NCBI GenBank assembly: GCA_036850595.1
Contig: CM072161.1
Span: 18,619,812 to 18,683,811 of the forward strand
Direction of reading: 5' to 3'
Source of the DNA: Rhyacichthys aspro
Taxonomy: Eukaryota; Chordata; Actinopteri; Gobiiformes; Rhyacichthyidae
DNA: 64,000 bases
Positions 33,391 through 47,870 of the stretch are shown here, piece after piece. How positions within the stretch are numbered: the first letter of the stretch is position 1; each line of letters begins with the position of its first letter. The notes below the pieces were generated by a model. It was not told the DNA's origin. It saw only the letters and a program-made list of their open reading frames with translations, and did no database searches. The position numbers and the translations under genes are program-made.

Positions 33391-36300
33391 GCAAATAATT
33401 TTACATTTGGTGAGTTATTTAGTAAGTGTACAGATTATTTTCACAGCAGTTAGTTGTTCATAATCTGGTCCTGGGCCCATTTGGTGCACCTTTGACCCCT
33501 GCTCCTCTCACTCACGTGAACTGTTCCTGCAGATATTATTATAATGGGCTATATTCATTTTCATTGATTTATAGGCAACACATGATTGACTATTTGTCAG
33601 TGACTGTCCTGGACACATCTAATAATACATCAATGGTCTGGATGGAGAGCCTGTGTCTTCTAATGTTACCAAATACACTAGTAGAAAGAGGCAGTAGGGC
33701 TTTTTGTTATTTTTGTTTGTCTGTTTTGAAGCCAACAAATATGGACATTGTTTATCAAAGTTTGAGATCTCTATCATTAATAAACCTCTGAGTTACTTTT
33801 AACCCCGGTCTTTCCTTACACTTTTTGCTATGACCAGTTAATCTTTGCACTGACAAACTCAAGTACACTTTTATTTTAACTATCCCATCAAAAAAAAAAA
33901 AAGCACTTTAAAAAGGTATTGACATTGAACTTACATTTTTCCTTTGTTAAATATGATGAAGTCAGTCGTGCTATTGTTACGGTTCTTTTCTCTTTGCTTT
34001 TACATCATGTTTTCCAACAGTGGTTTGATGATATGATGGAAATATTCAGTACTGTGTGCATATAAATCGAATCTTTTGGATACTAGCGAAATGAAAGGCG
34101 GGCGTCTATCATGTTTTATGTATAGCTGTAGTAAATAAGCAAATAGATAGCAAAGGGTCTGCTGATTTCTATGAATTTTAAATGTGCAGCGCTGTGCACA
34201 AATATAGCAAACATAATGTATAAACACTAGAAGCAGCTCCGGATATAAGTCCGTGGTGTTTGAATTAAACCCCACTCGCTGCTTGAGTATTATTTGTAAA
34301 AGGGAAGCGTCCCATGATCATTGAGAAATTCAAGGCAGGACTCTATTTTCTCTGTGCTTCACCTCGAGAGGGAGTCTCGTATGTGTCTTTCCTGAGCCGG
34401 ATGAGACTGTGAAATGTGAAATCATCTCAGTGGAGTCTCTCCCAAGTCTCATCTTCATTTAAAACACCACTATTCCCTCTCACTGTATCTCCTTAGTTGT
34501 TTATTTTTACTCTCTTTTCTTTTTCCTGTCTATGTCTTCATCTCCTACGCGTTTTTCATTCACACCCACGTGCTCCAGGCTCAGTTTGATTAAGTCTCTC
34601 CTGTCCAGGGACTGTGTTCCTCTAATGCACTGTCACAGCTTTTTTTTTTTTTTTAACTTGGAAAACGGACAGCGAAAACTGTGAAATATGGCGCCGGATG
34701 ACAATTCTGCTTAACATATGTTAGACTGTGTGAGAGTGTGATATTTGTGTGGAAAAAAATTCTACTAAGATGGGCATTAAAGAGAAATGTTGTGGATGTA
34801 GAGTTTAATATTCACCATTATTACCATTAACACATATTTTTTTAGCAAAAAATAAAATAAATAAAAATACAGAGTTGCGTGTCATTAAATTGTATTATGT
34901 TGTAAATGGATGTATTGTTTATTTATATGTTTTGTTTTTTATTTCAGCAACTCAGAGACAGACAGAAAGAAAGTGGGTGAGGATCCAATGAGCTGGATTC
35001 AAACCCAGGCTGTGACAGTATTGTAATAAAAGGTGAGCCATTATGACACCCTTAAGTGTATTATTTTAATCACAAACATGTGCCACTGAGTCATTAATTG
35101 GCCTGAGATTATAACCAGTTTTAAAGTATACTCCAGTTCGAACATGTCCCCAGTAATTGTCAGGTGTCTCTCAGTAACACCAACGCAACCAGTGGAAAAG
35201 TGAGTTTAAAGCATGCTTTAAGGCACTGCATTCATGTATTTGGAAACAGATTGCATCCTGTTTGTTAAGCATGTTAAAATATAGTGTAAAAAGCTCTTTT
35301 ATTGTTTTTAATTAATTCACACAATGATATATTAAACTGCTAATTCCACATTTGGATGCATCAGGATTATTTTTTTCTGGTTTAGGGTCAAATCCAAACT
35401 GAGTTATAGCTTAAAGACATGTTGTATGGGGCACTTGTGTTGTTTTTTTTTTCTTTGTGTCACTAATTTATTATTTTTTTCTTCCTTCCTGTTCCCAAAA
35501 CTGTAGCTGTTCTGTTCAAAACTTAATTCACAAAAAGGTACTACAACTCTGAGTAAAAACACAAATCTCAGACAATACAAAATGAAATTTGAAAAACTAA
35601 AATCAGATTTCAAACTGGGTTGCTGCCTCCGTACACACACAGATGAACAGGGATAATTGGACAGAGATTTTTTGTCTTAAATGAATGTGACAGGCGTTTC
35701 CTCGGGCTCACCACTAGAGGGTAAAGCTCTCTGCTGACTCTCACTCCCTCAGTCATTACTGCTGCTCACACATGACCTACAAATCACAGCTCACAGCACA
35801 GACACTCAGCAGAGGAACAGGCCAGCCTCTGATTCCTACGAGCAGCACTAACAGACCTTTAGACCGCACTTGGCACACGACCATTAAGGTTTCACACCTT
35901 CTGGTAAAACTCCTTTATGTGACAATTGTCTGGGAAAGTGAGAAAGATGCTAGAGATGGTTAATGTCAGAGTTATGTTGAGTAATATCTACACTTAGGAA
36001 TTCATAAAGGAAATAAAATCACACAAAGAATCGTTTTCTGTTTGGGTGCGAGCTAAATGAAGCGGGCTACAAAGTGTGAATGCATCCTCAGATTGGAATA
36101 TGAGTCTGAAGCTGGAAATAGAAGGTGTAACGTTGAATGTTGTTAGTGTTATGCTCCACAAAAAGTCGTGAGGAAGGACTGAGTTAGAGGAACTGATGCA
36201 GAGATGAGAGAAATTTTAATGCACAAGGAAACAGAAAAATAAAAAATAACACAGATAGACGTAAGTACGTGCTGTCGGTCTATCGTCTGTCCGAGTCTTT

Positions 36301-38540
36301 GTGCAGGAGATGAATCAGACAGGCGTCCGGGCAGAAGCCGTGTGGTCCTTTAATGTCAGGAAGTGCAGTGGATTGTGGAGAGAAAGGGATCATGCTCTTT
36401 CGCTGCAGCGTGGAGAAGAGGAGGAGGCTGGTGTTGATTCCCGTTTTGATGTGGTGCCTTCCAACAGAGTGGGGCAGCATCTCAAAAAGGAGGTGGCTGC
36501 TGATAATAACCACACACAGAGGCTAGAGTCCTATAAATAGATTCTGTAATGTACTGCGGTTACACTAGGAGCACAAACATATCACTGACACATATGCGCC
36601 GTTTGTGTTGTCGTTTGCTGTATGTTCTTATATGGAGCTATAAGTATTTAAAACAAAGGCTCTGTATTATTGATTAAATGAATTAGGAGACATTTTAATC
36701 CCAACTGCGTCACTCCTGAACAGCCTTTCTGTTTTCATTTGAGACTAATACTTTTTCTTCAAAGACAGCATATGTTTGCAAAGATGTTTTTGATTATTTC
36801 AGTACCTCTCTCCTCTTTCTGTAGTCTGTGAGCAGCTATGGTAGCCCTGCAAGGACATTCTGTTATCTCTGTACAAACCCAGTAGAAATAGGTCAGATGA
36901 TGAGTTCACTTCAAAAATTTAGAAAAAAATGTCCTAAGCCTTCATAATAAACTCTACAGTTATAGAAACAGGAATTAATGGCACTAATGGCTCATTTCAC
37001 TGGGTTCTTGTGGGAAATTATAACCTGACTCTGCCAGATAACTGCTCCACAGATCATAGTCTATTTCACAGAACCATCTGGGAAGGCTCCTGTTGAAAGC
37101 GTTTGCAAAGGGAGGTGCCTTCTGTCAAAAACTTGTGTTGATTGGATGAAGCACTGACTAGTCTCCGCCCACCATGAGGTTTCTTTAACCAATCACAGCA
37201 ACGACATGACGTGCCACTCTTTGCACTTTTTTCAAAGAAGAAATACTCTCTACTTCTGATAAAACTGTTTCGATAGCAGCATCAATGCTAACGTCTTTAG
37301 GGGTAGCCATGTTGAAAACAAAGAGGAGAAGACAGCGCTTGTTGCTTTCTTCAAATTAAAAACACGCCTCTACCTGTTAGTGCTGCAACATCATTGGTCA
37401 CAAGAGTCCGGTGAGTCCACGGTTCGCCGACTCAAGCGGTTTGTTTTGAGCAATAAAAGATGGATTTACAACTCCCAAATCTCGTGAGAATCCAGCTGCA
37501 GCAGAACGTTAATGAAATTAATGTCTAGTTATTCAGCATCAACTGTATGTTACAAAAATGTACACAATGTACCATCTTTGTTTAAACAGTTAAACATTTA
37601 ATCACCTAACATCATATTGTAACAGGAATCTTCTGTGAAAAAAATAAGACCTAAGGACATAGTCTAGGGTTTATTAACAAGGATTTTTATAGATGAGAAT
37701 ATTCAGTCCTAATCCCAATCACAGCTCGCTTCTGGAAAAAGGAGTGCTCTCATTGGTCGACACAGCTTGTCAACAAGGAAGTAATGGCTGCTGATAAAAC
37801 AGAGAAAGTGTATATTTGGTGCTGCATATGTCTTCTCACAGGAAACAGTGCAAAAAAGAAAAAACATAGAACAAAGGGAGGCAACGTGAAACAGAGATAA
37901 ATATTGAAAATTCAATGACGTACTTTTGAATGAGGAAGAGATAATTGTAGGATGCTCTGCTAAAGTCAGAGCTAAAAGTTTACGGTACGCTCTAAACTTC
38001 AGTTTGGTGTAAAGTATTTTGCAGAGGAAAAATGGGTCTGGTTTTATTTTGGTAATAAAAAAAAGCAGTAAAGATTCCTAGCTGCTTTTGGGGTTGAGAA
38101 AATCATGTAGTTTCACTTTAATGTAATATTTTAACATTGATTGAGAGCCATGTATGTTTGTTAGATGTTGTTATATTTTTCTGCCTACACATTACGACTG
38201 CACTAAATTTTCTTGTCAGCATAATATGAGCTTCACATACAGTCGATATTCATGATGCAAAAGACAGCTTTAACTGCAGTAAATATTACTGTATTTCTCT
38301 CTTCTACACTGTATAGATCGGACATGTGTGGCTAATATTGTCGTCTCTACTGCACACTCCCTGTTTTTGCTCAGAATGATACCATCTCTGAAAAATAACT
38401 GAGGGAGAATCTCCACATTTTGCCTGAATGGACTGAGGCTGGATTACTCCATCAGTCCGTACAGTCTGTGGTTTCAAAAAGAAGAAAACCAATGCCCTTG
38501 TCTTCTCCTCGCTGCCCCTTGTGTAGCAGCGGCTTCATGC
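33391..38540. other. gene-poor stretch, no supported exon
   Basis: Short open frames occur but none has splice context, family resemblance or coding character. A T18 run lies near 34638-34655. Near 36830-36910 there is a copy of dispersed repeat Q. The block 36290-36510 is more GC-rich than its surroundings and may be an old exon, CNE or repeat; I could not decide. Confidence 0.45.
36825..36910 (-). repeat. dispersed repeat Q, copy
   Basis: GAGCAGCTATGGTAGCCCTG, CAAGGACATTCTGTTATCTC and GAAATAGGTCAGATGATGAG match 53655-53740 (CACCTATGGAAGCCCTACAG, GGACATGCTGTTGTCTATG). Confidence 0.45.
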
Positions 38541-40794
38541 ATCTTTAAAACATGAGAGGGAGGCTTCGCTTTCTCACGCCTGCACTCATGCTGAGGCAGA
38601 GGACACACTTGAAGGAGAAAGCGTAGGTACGATTAACCCACACAGACGCAGTGCTCATATGAAACTTAATCAGCTTTGTCTTTTTTTTTCCATGTTTCGT
38701 GAGGTATTCCCCAAATCCGTCCTCCTCCGCCGCCGCAGCTCGCTCTCTTACGGTGAATCTCATCAGGATAATTATTGGCGCCCAGGCTTCGAAGGCACGA
38801 GCATCTGCTTCTCCTTCTGTTGACCTCCCCCTCACGCTTCTCTCCTCATCTCTACGTCTCGGCTCCATATGCTACACCTTTGACTTGCTCACACCTCCTT
38901 TCCCTCCACCGTCATCTCCAGAATAAGAATCCATTTATTTCCAGGTAAAAGTGAAAAATATATACAGTACTGAACCAAAATATACATTGTTTTGGATTTA
39001 TCCACTAAACATGAAACATACATGTAACAGAATAGCTCTAAACCAATAAATCCACTCAAATAGAGAGCAGTTTTAATGCTAATTCAATTAATCCTAATAA
39101 TATTTATTGCCCTTCCCTTAAGATGTGCTGTGTATAGTTTGTAGTATACAATTGAACCAATGAAACACATTCCTTAAAAACAACTTTCCAACAGTGTAAA
39201 ATCACCTCTAAAAACACTCCTTTGTGCCTTTGAATGTCTTGAAAAAACAGACATTTAAAGTTCCATTGAACCCAGTGGAAGCAGCCATTACCTCCTGTTC
39301 CTATGAATTCCCAGAGCAGACAAACTGAGCACAGCAGGGAAAGAGCGTTTCCAGTGACTGGCTCATCAAATCAAATCAGAACAATGTAATAACTCAGTCC
39401 AGATGTTGTAGTTGCTACGCCATTCGCCGATTCAGATCCACTGTGTCGTAGCAGTCGGTATGAAGTCATGCACCTGAAAGTCTGCACCAAGGTCTGCACT
39501 AAAAACTCATAAATTGTTGCGCAGAATTTGTTACTAACTTTTGTTTTCACTGTTTTTGAAAGATGAATGTGTATCTGCAGAGGCTCATTTTACAGATCAA
39601 CTGGAGAAATACAATAATCAGACTGAAGAAGGACCTTTAGAGACATGTTATTATTAATATAGGATTAATACAAACAGATGAAACTTCAAATGCACTGTTT
39701 AAAACATGATTTAAATCACTATAACTCTCATTAGGAAACAGCTTCACAGGAGACATCTGCACAAAAATGCAACAAAATAATCTATTCTTTTTATGTGTTT
39801 TTAAACCTGACCAATATCCATTTTCCCCGATTTCCTCCGTTCGTTCTTTTTCTTGTGTTTTTGTTGTAGTTGAAGTTGACCATGACTTCCAGCGTTTGGC
39901 CTGAAAGTCTGAACTATCGCCAAACACGCTTTCACAAACGAGCCTGACCTTGGTTCAGTTCGGTCCAGACCGAGACCAAAGAGAAGCCGTTCGGTCCAAA
40001 CCACAGTTCACTGGAATGGAAAAGTCTGAAAGTCCAGTCCATGGTGTAGATGCAGGTGTGAAAGCCCCATTAAACTGATACAACACACTAGATAAATGAC
40101 AATGACCGAGCTCTCCACAAAGAGGTGGAAAAATAAATGTTATCTTACCCAAAATCGACCCATAGCCTTTGCTTCCTACGTGTAACCTGATCCTGCAGAT
40201 GTATTTCAGACATGAGAGAGATAAGGTAAAAGTAGCAGCGTCTGTAGTGCACTATACATCCTATGCATTAACTGGACATCCGGCTGCAAGTGGCCATCGG
40301 ATCATTTTTCATGCAGCTTCTCTTACTGTATGTAAAACCACTTATGTCACAGAAGAACAACAGAGATTTACTTCATTTTTGAGAAGCTTTACATTCATCT
40401 TATTAATGCTCAGATGCACACTTTTTTCAGCAAATGTTTAAAAATGTAGTCTGTATGTGCTTTTAAATGTAACCCATATCTGCAGCTGAGGAATACTGAG
40501 GAGTGTGTATTCCAATCACATCACAGCTCTTCCCACAAAGCATCTGGTCAACAGATTCTGCCCTTGTCTTATCACATTTAAGATGATAGATGTGTCTGTG
40601 GAGGTAGGACCAACACATTACTGACCAGACGCAATGCCAGGAATCCAGAAATCACATTATGAGCTGAAGTACGTCCCCCAAAGTGAATCCAGTTAATGAA
40701 ACCACATGAGCTACTTCTGTTTTTTGTGATAAGAACATCTTTCTTTTTCGTGACACATTTGATGAGCATCAGTCTTTATTCCAAATATAAATAC

Positions 40795-41080
40795 ATCTCG
40801 GTACGGTGTGGGTTGGTTCTGGTGTGTCCAAAGTGTTCCCAAAAAGCGTACTGTGCCACTTTGGGGACGCCCGTCTGGGTCTGAAGCAGGTCTGGCTTTG
40901 TGGTCCGCTTTGGGAGGGGCTTAGATAAACTCTGCAGTCAGCTGAGCACAGTCGGTGTCGTACGGCTCTCGCGTCATGAATTTCCACATTGTTTTTATCG
41001 TCTACACTGCATTAAACACAAGCAGAACCTGTGCTTCAAATATTGAGTTCCTAAATGATGGGAAACTGCTCCTAAAGCTC
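40795..41080 (+). repeat. dispersed repeat P, copy 2
   Basis: AAAAAGCGTACTGTGCCACT, then GTGTCGTACGGCTCTCGCGT, CATGAATTTCCACATTGTTT, TTAAACACAAGCAGAACCTG. The same series occurs at 54546-54985, so the element is at least 280 bp. Confidence 0.6.
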
Positions 41081-43540
41081 ATCAGAGTCTCTGTTAACAG
41101 CGCTCACAGTCAGAGAAGTGAAAGTCAACACGCATCAAGCTGGCAGGTTGGCAGATACAACACTGAAGATCTGCTGACGATCTGAAAATCATGTTTTGGA
41201 CGGAGTGATGTTTCCGAGAGCAGATTGTTCCCTGAGAGCGTTCTTTCCCTGTTCATCCCACCTGGCCTCATCTCGTCATTTGTCTCTTAAGGACACTTAG
41301 CAGACGCATATTTCCGTGTTCCCATCCTGAATCATCACCATCTTCACCTTCGCCGCTCGCTATATGTCCTTGTTACATCTGCATCTGTTGGCACATGAGA
41401 GGCTATAAATAGCAGAATGCAGCCTGCAATGAATCTACTTGTGTAGCGCTTTCGAACAACTGCAATATGCCAAACTGTGGACGGAGCTCGGACCAGGGAG
41501 AGGTTTCAGACACCGGTCTCTGGATGTGCTGCTCTTGGACCCGTTAGTCTGCTCTTGATGACGTTAGTTAATTATTCCAATGAACCTAATTTAAAATCCT
41601 TCCATTATTTAAAGCAAATAAAATTGAAAACAGCAGCTCTGAATTCATTTTTCTCAGGCTGTTAGGTACTTTACATTTTCAAGCAGCTACACCCTATAGA
41701 GCATGCACGCCAGGATAATGTAAGCTTTAACACATAGCCTATAGAAGTTCTCTCCATAACTTGCCTCTTTGTCTTAAACAAAGAAGTAATGATCAAAGAG
41801 CAAAGAGAGAAGGAGCCAGAAATATAAAGTTCACTTAATAAGAGGCACAGCCAATTGAACATCTAATTATATCCCTATAAAATGAAATGAACGAGAGATA
41901 ACATTACAGATAGGGGGAATATTTCCCACATACACAGGGCAGATTTGCATTAGTCTGTGGTGAAGGATGGGGGATGGTAGGTGCTCTTCCTCACCACAGC
42001 GGGGGAAACACAGTATGCATTCATATTGGCACAGAGAGCATACAGTAAGACATACTGTACGCAGGGATTTTCAAGGGCAGCCATCCAACTCAGGTTCATT
42101 CAAGCAGTTACATGACTCAAGTTTATGTAGGAGCCCGATACAATTTGGGTTGGAGGAAAAGAATCTCACAGAAGAAAGCGAGCGAGGGGAGAGAGTACGG
42201 AGTGGTTGACTGACAGCAGAGGCATCTATAAGACATCGGCTGCTTGTGCCAGAGCTGATCAATTAAACATCAGTGGCCAGAAGGACACCGCTGCTCCCTG
42301 AACCTGCACCGAAGACTTTAGATTCTCTCATATCCCACAAAGCCTTCTGTCCAAAAATAGAGCCGTGTTGATAAATGATAAATGAATCCTTGATTGTGGG
42401 TTTCGAGTACGCGCCGTTGCACCGGGTCTTTCCCTGGAGCGGTTCTGTTTCGCTCCTCTCCACGGTGACGCCGGTTTCCATGGCAGCAACATCAGCCCTG
42501 AACCTCTCTTCCCACCTCTTCCCGGCTCTGTCTTTCCCCTGGTTTTCCTTCTCCCCGCCACAGCAGAATAAGCAGGCCACCGTGCAGCCGTCATTTACAT
42601 GGCACACTTGGTCCTCGGCCAGGCTTTGTCATGTGTGTATGGAAATTATGGAAATGTGACACAAATCACCACAATGCTGCTCCGAATCTCCCGCGTGGAC
42701 ACAATGCAGATTCCCTTATCACCTGTCCTTATTTGACTTTTCCACTGTTCGCACTTTGTTCCTCGCTGTGCTGCTTCATAGTGGAGACCGAGATCCATTT
42801 TCAGCCAGATCTAGATCAGTCACTTGGCAAATCCATATGGCACGACTATTGTGGCCGCTCAATATGAAACATTTATCAGCAATGGGACATCAAAATGCTC
42901 TTCATGTTTTACAAAAGACTGACTGAACTGTGATAATTGTTCCATGTGCCAGGCATTTAAGGTTTCCATGTTAATGTATCTATGTATGGAGCCTTGATGC
43001 CAAAACAATGCATCAGTGACATAGTGTATCCTTCAAGATATAAGTCAGACTGCATCACAAAATTACAACAATAAGGGTTCATTTTTTCATCTCTTTAAAA
43101 TAAAAGCAACACAGCAGGTTTGACTTCTTGCAGTAATGTTGAATACCTGATAAAAGTGAAAGTGATCTGACACCAAAACTACCTACAGCCATGTTTGTTT
43201 TCTGTCAGTTTGGTCATTTCTCATTTTATTAAAACAAAGTGCTTGTTTACTTGATTTCTTTTCATTTTGATATTTAATTAAGCTATCATGTTTTGCATTT
43301 TCACAGCTCTTTCTTCTGTTCTTTTCTTCTCTCTAGCTTCGGTTTAGAACGACGAATTCTTCATTCATGAGATTGTAGTGACAAAGAGCAGAAGTGGGTG
43401 CAGATCGAGTAATGTAATGTAGAATACTGAGCTCCGTTCCCAGCAGAAATCAATAGACTGAGATCTAACATCTGGGACTGTGTGTGTGTGTAGCTCCGGT
43501 GTATTTCAAAACCTTTTTAAATTCACTGAATGTTTTTCTT

Positions 43541-43569
43541 AAGTGTGTGTGTGTGTGTGTGTGTGTGTT
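43541..43569 (+). repeat. (GT)n microsatellite
   Basis: About 13 GT dinucleotides; a shorter GT run lies at 43480-43492. Confidence 0.9.
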
Positions 43570-45514
43570 GAAGTGATCTATGAACCACTTTGAGTTTTTA
43601 AGCATTAAAGTGTGGACCTGATCCAGAGCTGCACTTTTTATGTTGACGTCCTTGACTCGACCCACAAACAAAAGACAAGCAGAGGACATTTTACACTTAC
43701 CTTCAGTTGGACTTCTGTATTTATTTTGGTTTACCCTTGTTTTTTGGATTATCTTGAGTAGGAGAGTACGGAGAAATGAACTACCGCTGTTATATTCATT
43801 GTTTAGTTAGTTGCAGCCACATTGGACCATGAGCAAAAAAAGTTTAGTGATACCATCATAAATGTTAATGTGAGGAAATGTTAAAGCATATCATTTTAAT
43901 CAGCATCGTCCTAGCCACTGGCAGCTGTAATTAGAATGTGTCAAAATTAATTTAATCTAATTAAGCTAATTTATCATGCCTGCCAGTATAGGGACAAATG
44001 CAGCTGTCCCATATAACAAAATTAATGTTAAAGCTTGCCATAACATAACAAAGTTGATATTTAATAGATCAATAAAGAGCATTTTTATTAGAAACATTCA
44101 GTACATTTTGTCCTCTCTGGGCTCACTTTGTCCTTGGTCGGATCAGTTTGTCCTCTCTTGGTGCTTGTGATATGAATTAATATGAAATAATTAGAACTAA
44201 GTCTCTTTCTATTGTTTCTATGGAGCATTAACTTAATATTTGTCAAAGGTAGACAAATGCACAGTGTAATTTTAATGTGATTATACACTTTTACTTGTTT
44301 CTTGAAAATGTGTTTTTTCTTCCTTTTCACTAGAACCAAATAACCCAAAAATAGCAAAATATGTTCATTTAACTTTGTTTATATATGTATTTTCTCATAT
44401 GTGGCTTTAATATATTCAAATGTTGTCTTTCCAACACAAAAGTCTAAATGAAATGTCAAAAATGTTGCCATCCTTTGTGACAACTGCATAGCTACATACT
44501 TTTATTTCGATATGTGTCTTAGTAATACTCACGGTTTACTGGAACATGCATTTATTTCTTAGCTGCTGTTATATTTATTCATTCAATGCTGCTCTACTGT
44601 CATTTTTGAACATTTCTGGCTATTAGCATCAGATCCATCCAGCTAGCCACCTCCTTCTGGTTTATCCTGAAATAAATGGGACACTCTCAATCTCAAAATA
44701 ATCCTTTGAACATTAAGGTTAGCCATTATTGACTTTGCAAATTCAGTTTAAGTCAACTCTGTGTCCTCTACGACCCATGGAAATCTAGCGTGTGAGTCTT
44801 GTGTGTGCCCAGCCTAAAAGAGTGAGCCGCAGCCAGAGGGTAATCAATACTGACTGTAAATGATGGCTATAATGGGACCCCGGCTCTGATGGGATGGTGC
44901 AGAGGAGAGGAGCTGTGGTTGGAGCCTGGGAGTGCGGTGCATATACGTCTGGTATTTGATCCAGTGAGTGTGTGTCCTCCGGAGCAGGGCAAACAGAAGG
45001 GTGTGGCTGGTGGCTCTCTGGACAGACCCGGGCCCAGTCTCAGTTCTGGGTGTATGATAACAGTAATTCAATTGAGCTGGCGGGGCCTGGCCTGTGGGAT
45101 TCACTGCCTGTGGGAAAAGGCTGTGTATGTGTGCGTGTGTTTTAGTCATTAGGCAACTCGATCCTCTGCTCTCTCCTCGGGTCTGAATGAATAAGTGATC
45201 AAGGTCTATAGCTTTGTGAAGGGCTGTGCATTTAGGAGTTATGTCTGTGTTTAAAATATTGATGTTTTTATTTACACACGATATATACCGTAAATGGACT
45301 TCAAATGTTACTTGAATGGCTGCATTTTAAGCAGTTTTTAATATTTATGTCTTGAGGATGTAATTGTTGTGAAAAAAATGTACAAGCGTATTCTGAAACG
45401 TATCAGAAGAAACTAATAATCTTTTTGACAGATTGACAGAAAAAGCGCTGTGAGCTTGTGATATGACTTTGAGCCACTAGATGGAGTTGTGAGCTACTGA
45501 CTTTTGTTTTTCAA

Positions 45515-45655
45515 AGAGGTACTGTGTAACTTTTAGTAGTGGCCGCAGAACCCTCTAGAGTCTATCCAAGCGGCAAGTTTTGGAGAAAAAAACATCTGAA
45601 ACTGGAGGGTCATTTTAGTGTATTTTGTACTAATACAACTCTGCTTCCTCTGTTT
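45515..45655 (+). repeat. dispersed repeat R, copy 1
   Basis: TACTGTGTAACTTTTAGTAG, GGCAAGTTTTGGAGAAAAAA, GGAGGGTCATTTTAGTGTAT. Matches 59217-59395 in the same order and orientation. Confidence 0.6.
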
Positions 45656-47574
45656 GAACCTGAAGCGGATCATTCACAAAAGTCCTCGTCCCGGAGATAG
45701 TGAAGTTACATCGGAGGTTTCTGTCCTGTGTCACTGAGATAGACACGATTTTGCCAATTTTATGTCTAAGAACCATTTAAATGATTTCGAGAGTATTTAT
45801 TTTTGGGCTAATAGTTACAAGGTTCTGCTTTAAATTGAAGTTATTACTCAGGATATCATCTCCACATTACTAATAAGGAATGTACACAAAATTACATTTA
45901 TACATCAACATGCAAAGATTATATGTGCAACATGAGTTTTACAACTGCCATAAGTATCACTGTTGTAGATGGTTTGAGGTAGTTCGGGTCCAATGTGCCT
46001 TGAACTGTTTAACTATTCAAAAGTCTGACTGCTGGAGGGAAGATAAAATTATACTTTAGCTCACAGTGCCCAAAATAAGGACTGCTTCATGATAAAATGT
46101 GCTGTGAAAAAGGCTCATGTGTTGTTCATCTTCTGCAATTAATAGCCTCTTAATCTCTGGTCAGCTTGTACACTGCTGCAGTTTAAAACATCCACAAAGA
46201 ACTCTTCTAAAAACAAATCTAATCAAATCATTACACTGATAAGCCGGTGGACCGATGGTGTTTTGGTTCCCCTCACACTTCTTCACATCTCTGCAGTCCT
46301 CTCTCTAACACCTCCACATTTCTGAGCCACACTGAGTCCCTTTTTTGGCAGTCGATCACCTTCCTCCTCTGTCCGAGCGCAAACAAATGGCCGACGGAGC
46401 TGTGACACACACACACATGCGTAAGCGCCGCCGAGCATAACCAGATCACGCACCTCTGAGCGCGCCGAGGCACATAGAGTATAGAGAGAGGGATACATTA
46501 GGCTGGCACATATGTAGGAGCATGGACAAAGGCACATGAGTGACCATCCATGCACACAGAGACCACACACAGCGACTGTATGCTCTACTGCCCAACCCTG
46601 CGGCTCCATAATCCTCGCTATAACATGAATCCATTCCCGAGCTCTGCCCAAAGGAGCTAAAGCTATGGCCTGGTTTGACTGGGACACGCTCATTTATCAA
46701 ACACACATTAAGGGTGGGATGTGTTTTGAAGCCAACTAGCCCCAGATTGTGCGCTCGTGGTGACAATGTAATGAGTGGAGTGCAATATGTTGCTTGCCTT
46801 CTTGCCTCCCTGTTTTCTTTCTGCCTCTCTGCACGTTTCGGAGCCTGTCCCTGGATTCGCTGCCTCTAAGTGTCTGACAAACTCCCGCTGTGCCCACTTA
46901 TGTGTCTCCTCCACTGTCATAGCATTTCAGTCTGACGTGTCGCCGGTCTGTGAAGCCTACTTATCGCAAAATCTATTCCTACTACACTAAAACATGTCAA
47001 AGGCACAGTGAAGGATGGCCTTGAAGTGTGTCGTGCATTTGCATTCTCCGTCTCAGAGTCATGTCAGACGGTCTGTCGAAGGAAACTGTCAGCTCGGGCG
47101 TTAGTAATTACACTGCATCGACTGTGCTTCAATTATAAATGAATATTACTACGAGTGAAGTCAGCTCAAATTAAACTGTCAAGAGAGCAACTATGAAATC
47201 ATATATTTATAAAGTCATTTTTATAATTGGATACATGAGTGTGATTACATACTGTATTATTCATATTCTGTTTGTTCATTTACAGGCTGAATATTGGCCG
47301 CTTAATTGTTAGATTGAGTAAAACCCTTCTGTTGTGGTCAAAGGCTAAACACACAAAATGGCTGCCATGTTGTCCCTGACCCTCGATGTGAATCCAACAA
47401 ACTGGACACAGAAAATCGTGGGGTTTATTTACTCAAATCATATTAATGGAACGACCGACATATCATGTATTTTTTTCTGTTTTTGCTCCAGATTCTAGCC
47501 TCTACTTCGGGCTTTTCATGTTTAGCTTCTGGCTTTATATATTTGGTTATCGATGCCAAGAAAAGGAGGCTGGA

Positions 47575-47870
47575 CTGCCCAAAACCTGTTCAAATTCATC
47601 TAAAACCTGTACAAATCCAAATAAAGCTTGTTCAAATCTGACTGAAACCTGTTCAAATTCATCTAAAACCTGTTCAAATCCAACTAAAACCAGTTTTCAT
47701 AAAAGGAGGAAATTTATGTTAAAGATAACTTTTGTAAAACTCAAATGAAGATGAAATCTCACATTCTAAATTTAATGAAAGCTTCCAAATGCCACCATCC
47801 TCTGCCCCTGAATCGATTCTTATTAACTATTGTGGCCCTTCACCACTTTGAGTTTGACACGACTGGTTCA
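47575..47870 (+). mobile_element. 21-bp-array element, copy E
   Basis: Five or six units (AAAACCTGTTCAAATTCATC and variants) followed by the shared terminal block: TTTCATAAAAGGAGGAAATT, GATGAAATCTCACATTC, CCCCTGAATCGATTCTTATT, CACTTTGAGTTTGACACGAC. The left arm is absent, so this is a truncated copy. Confidence 0.65.

Larger units (their letters stand above)
38541..47570. other. gene-poor stretch, no supported exon
   Basis: No gene could be assembled. It contains CpG-richer patches at 38700-38880 and 42400-42560, repeat P at about 40795-41060, a GT microsatellite at 43541-43569, and repeat R at about 45515-45655. Much of 41200-43000 and 46300-47300 looks unique and only moderately AT-rich; conserved non-coding elements are possible but cannot be shown from one sequence. 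Confidence 0.45.

Noticed and set aside
38699..38926. Ser/Ala-rich 75-codon frame in a CpG-richer patch
   Set aside because: Overlaps an equally open frame on the other strand, with no splice sites and no family resemblance.
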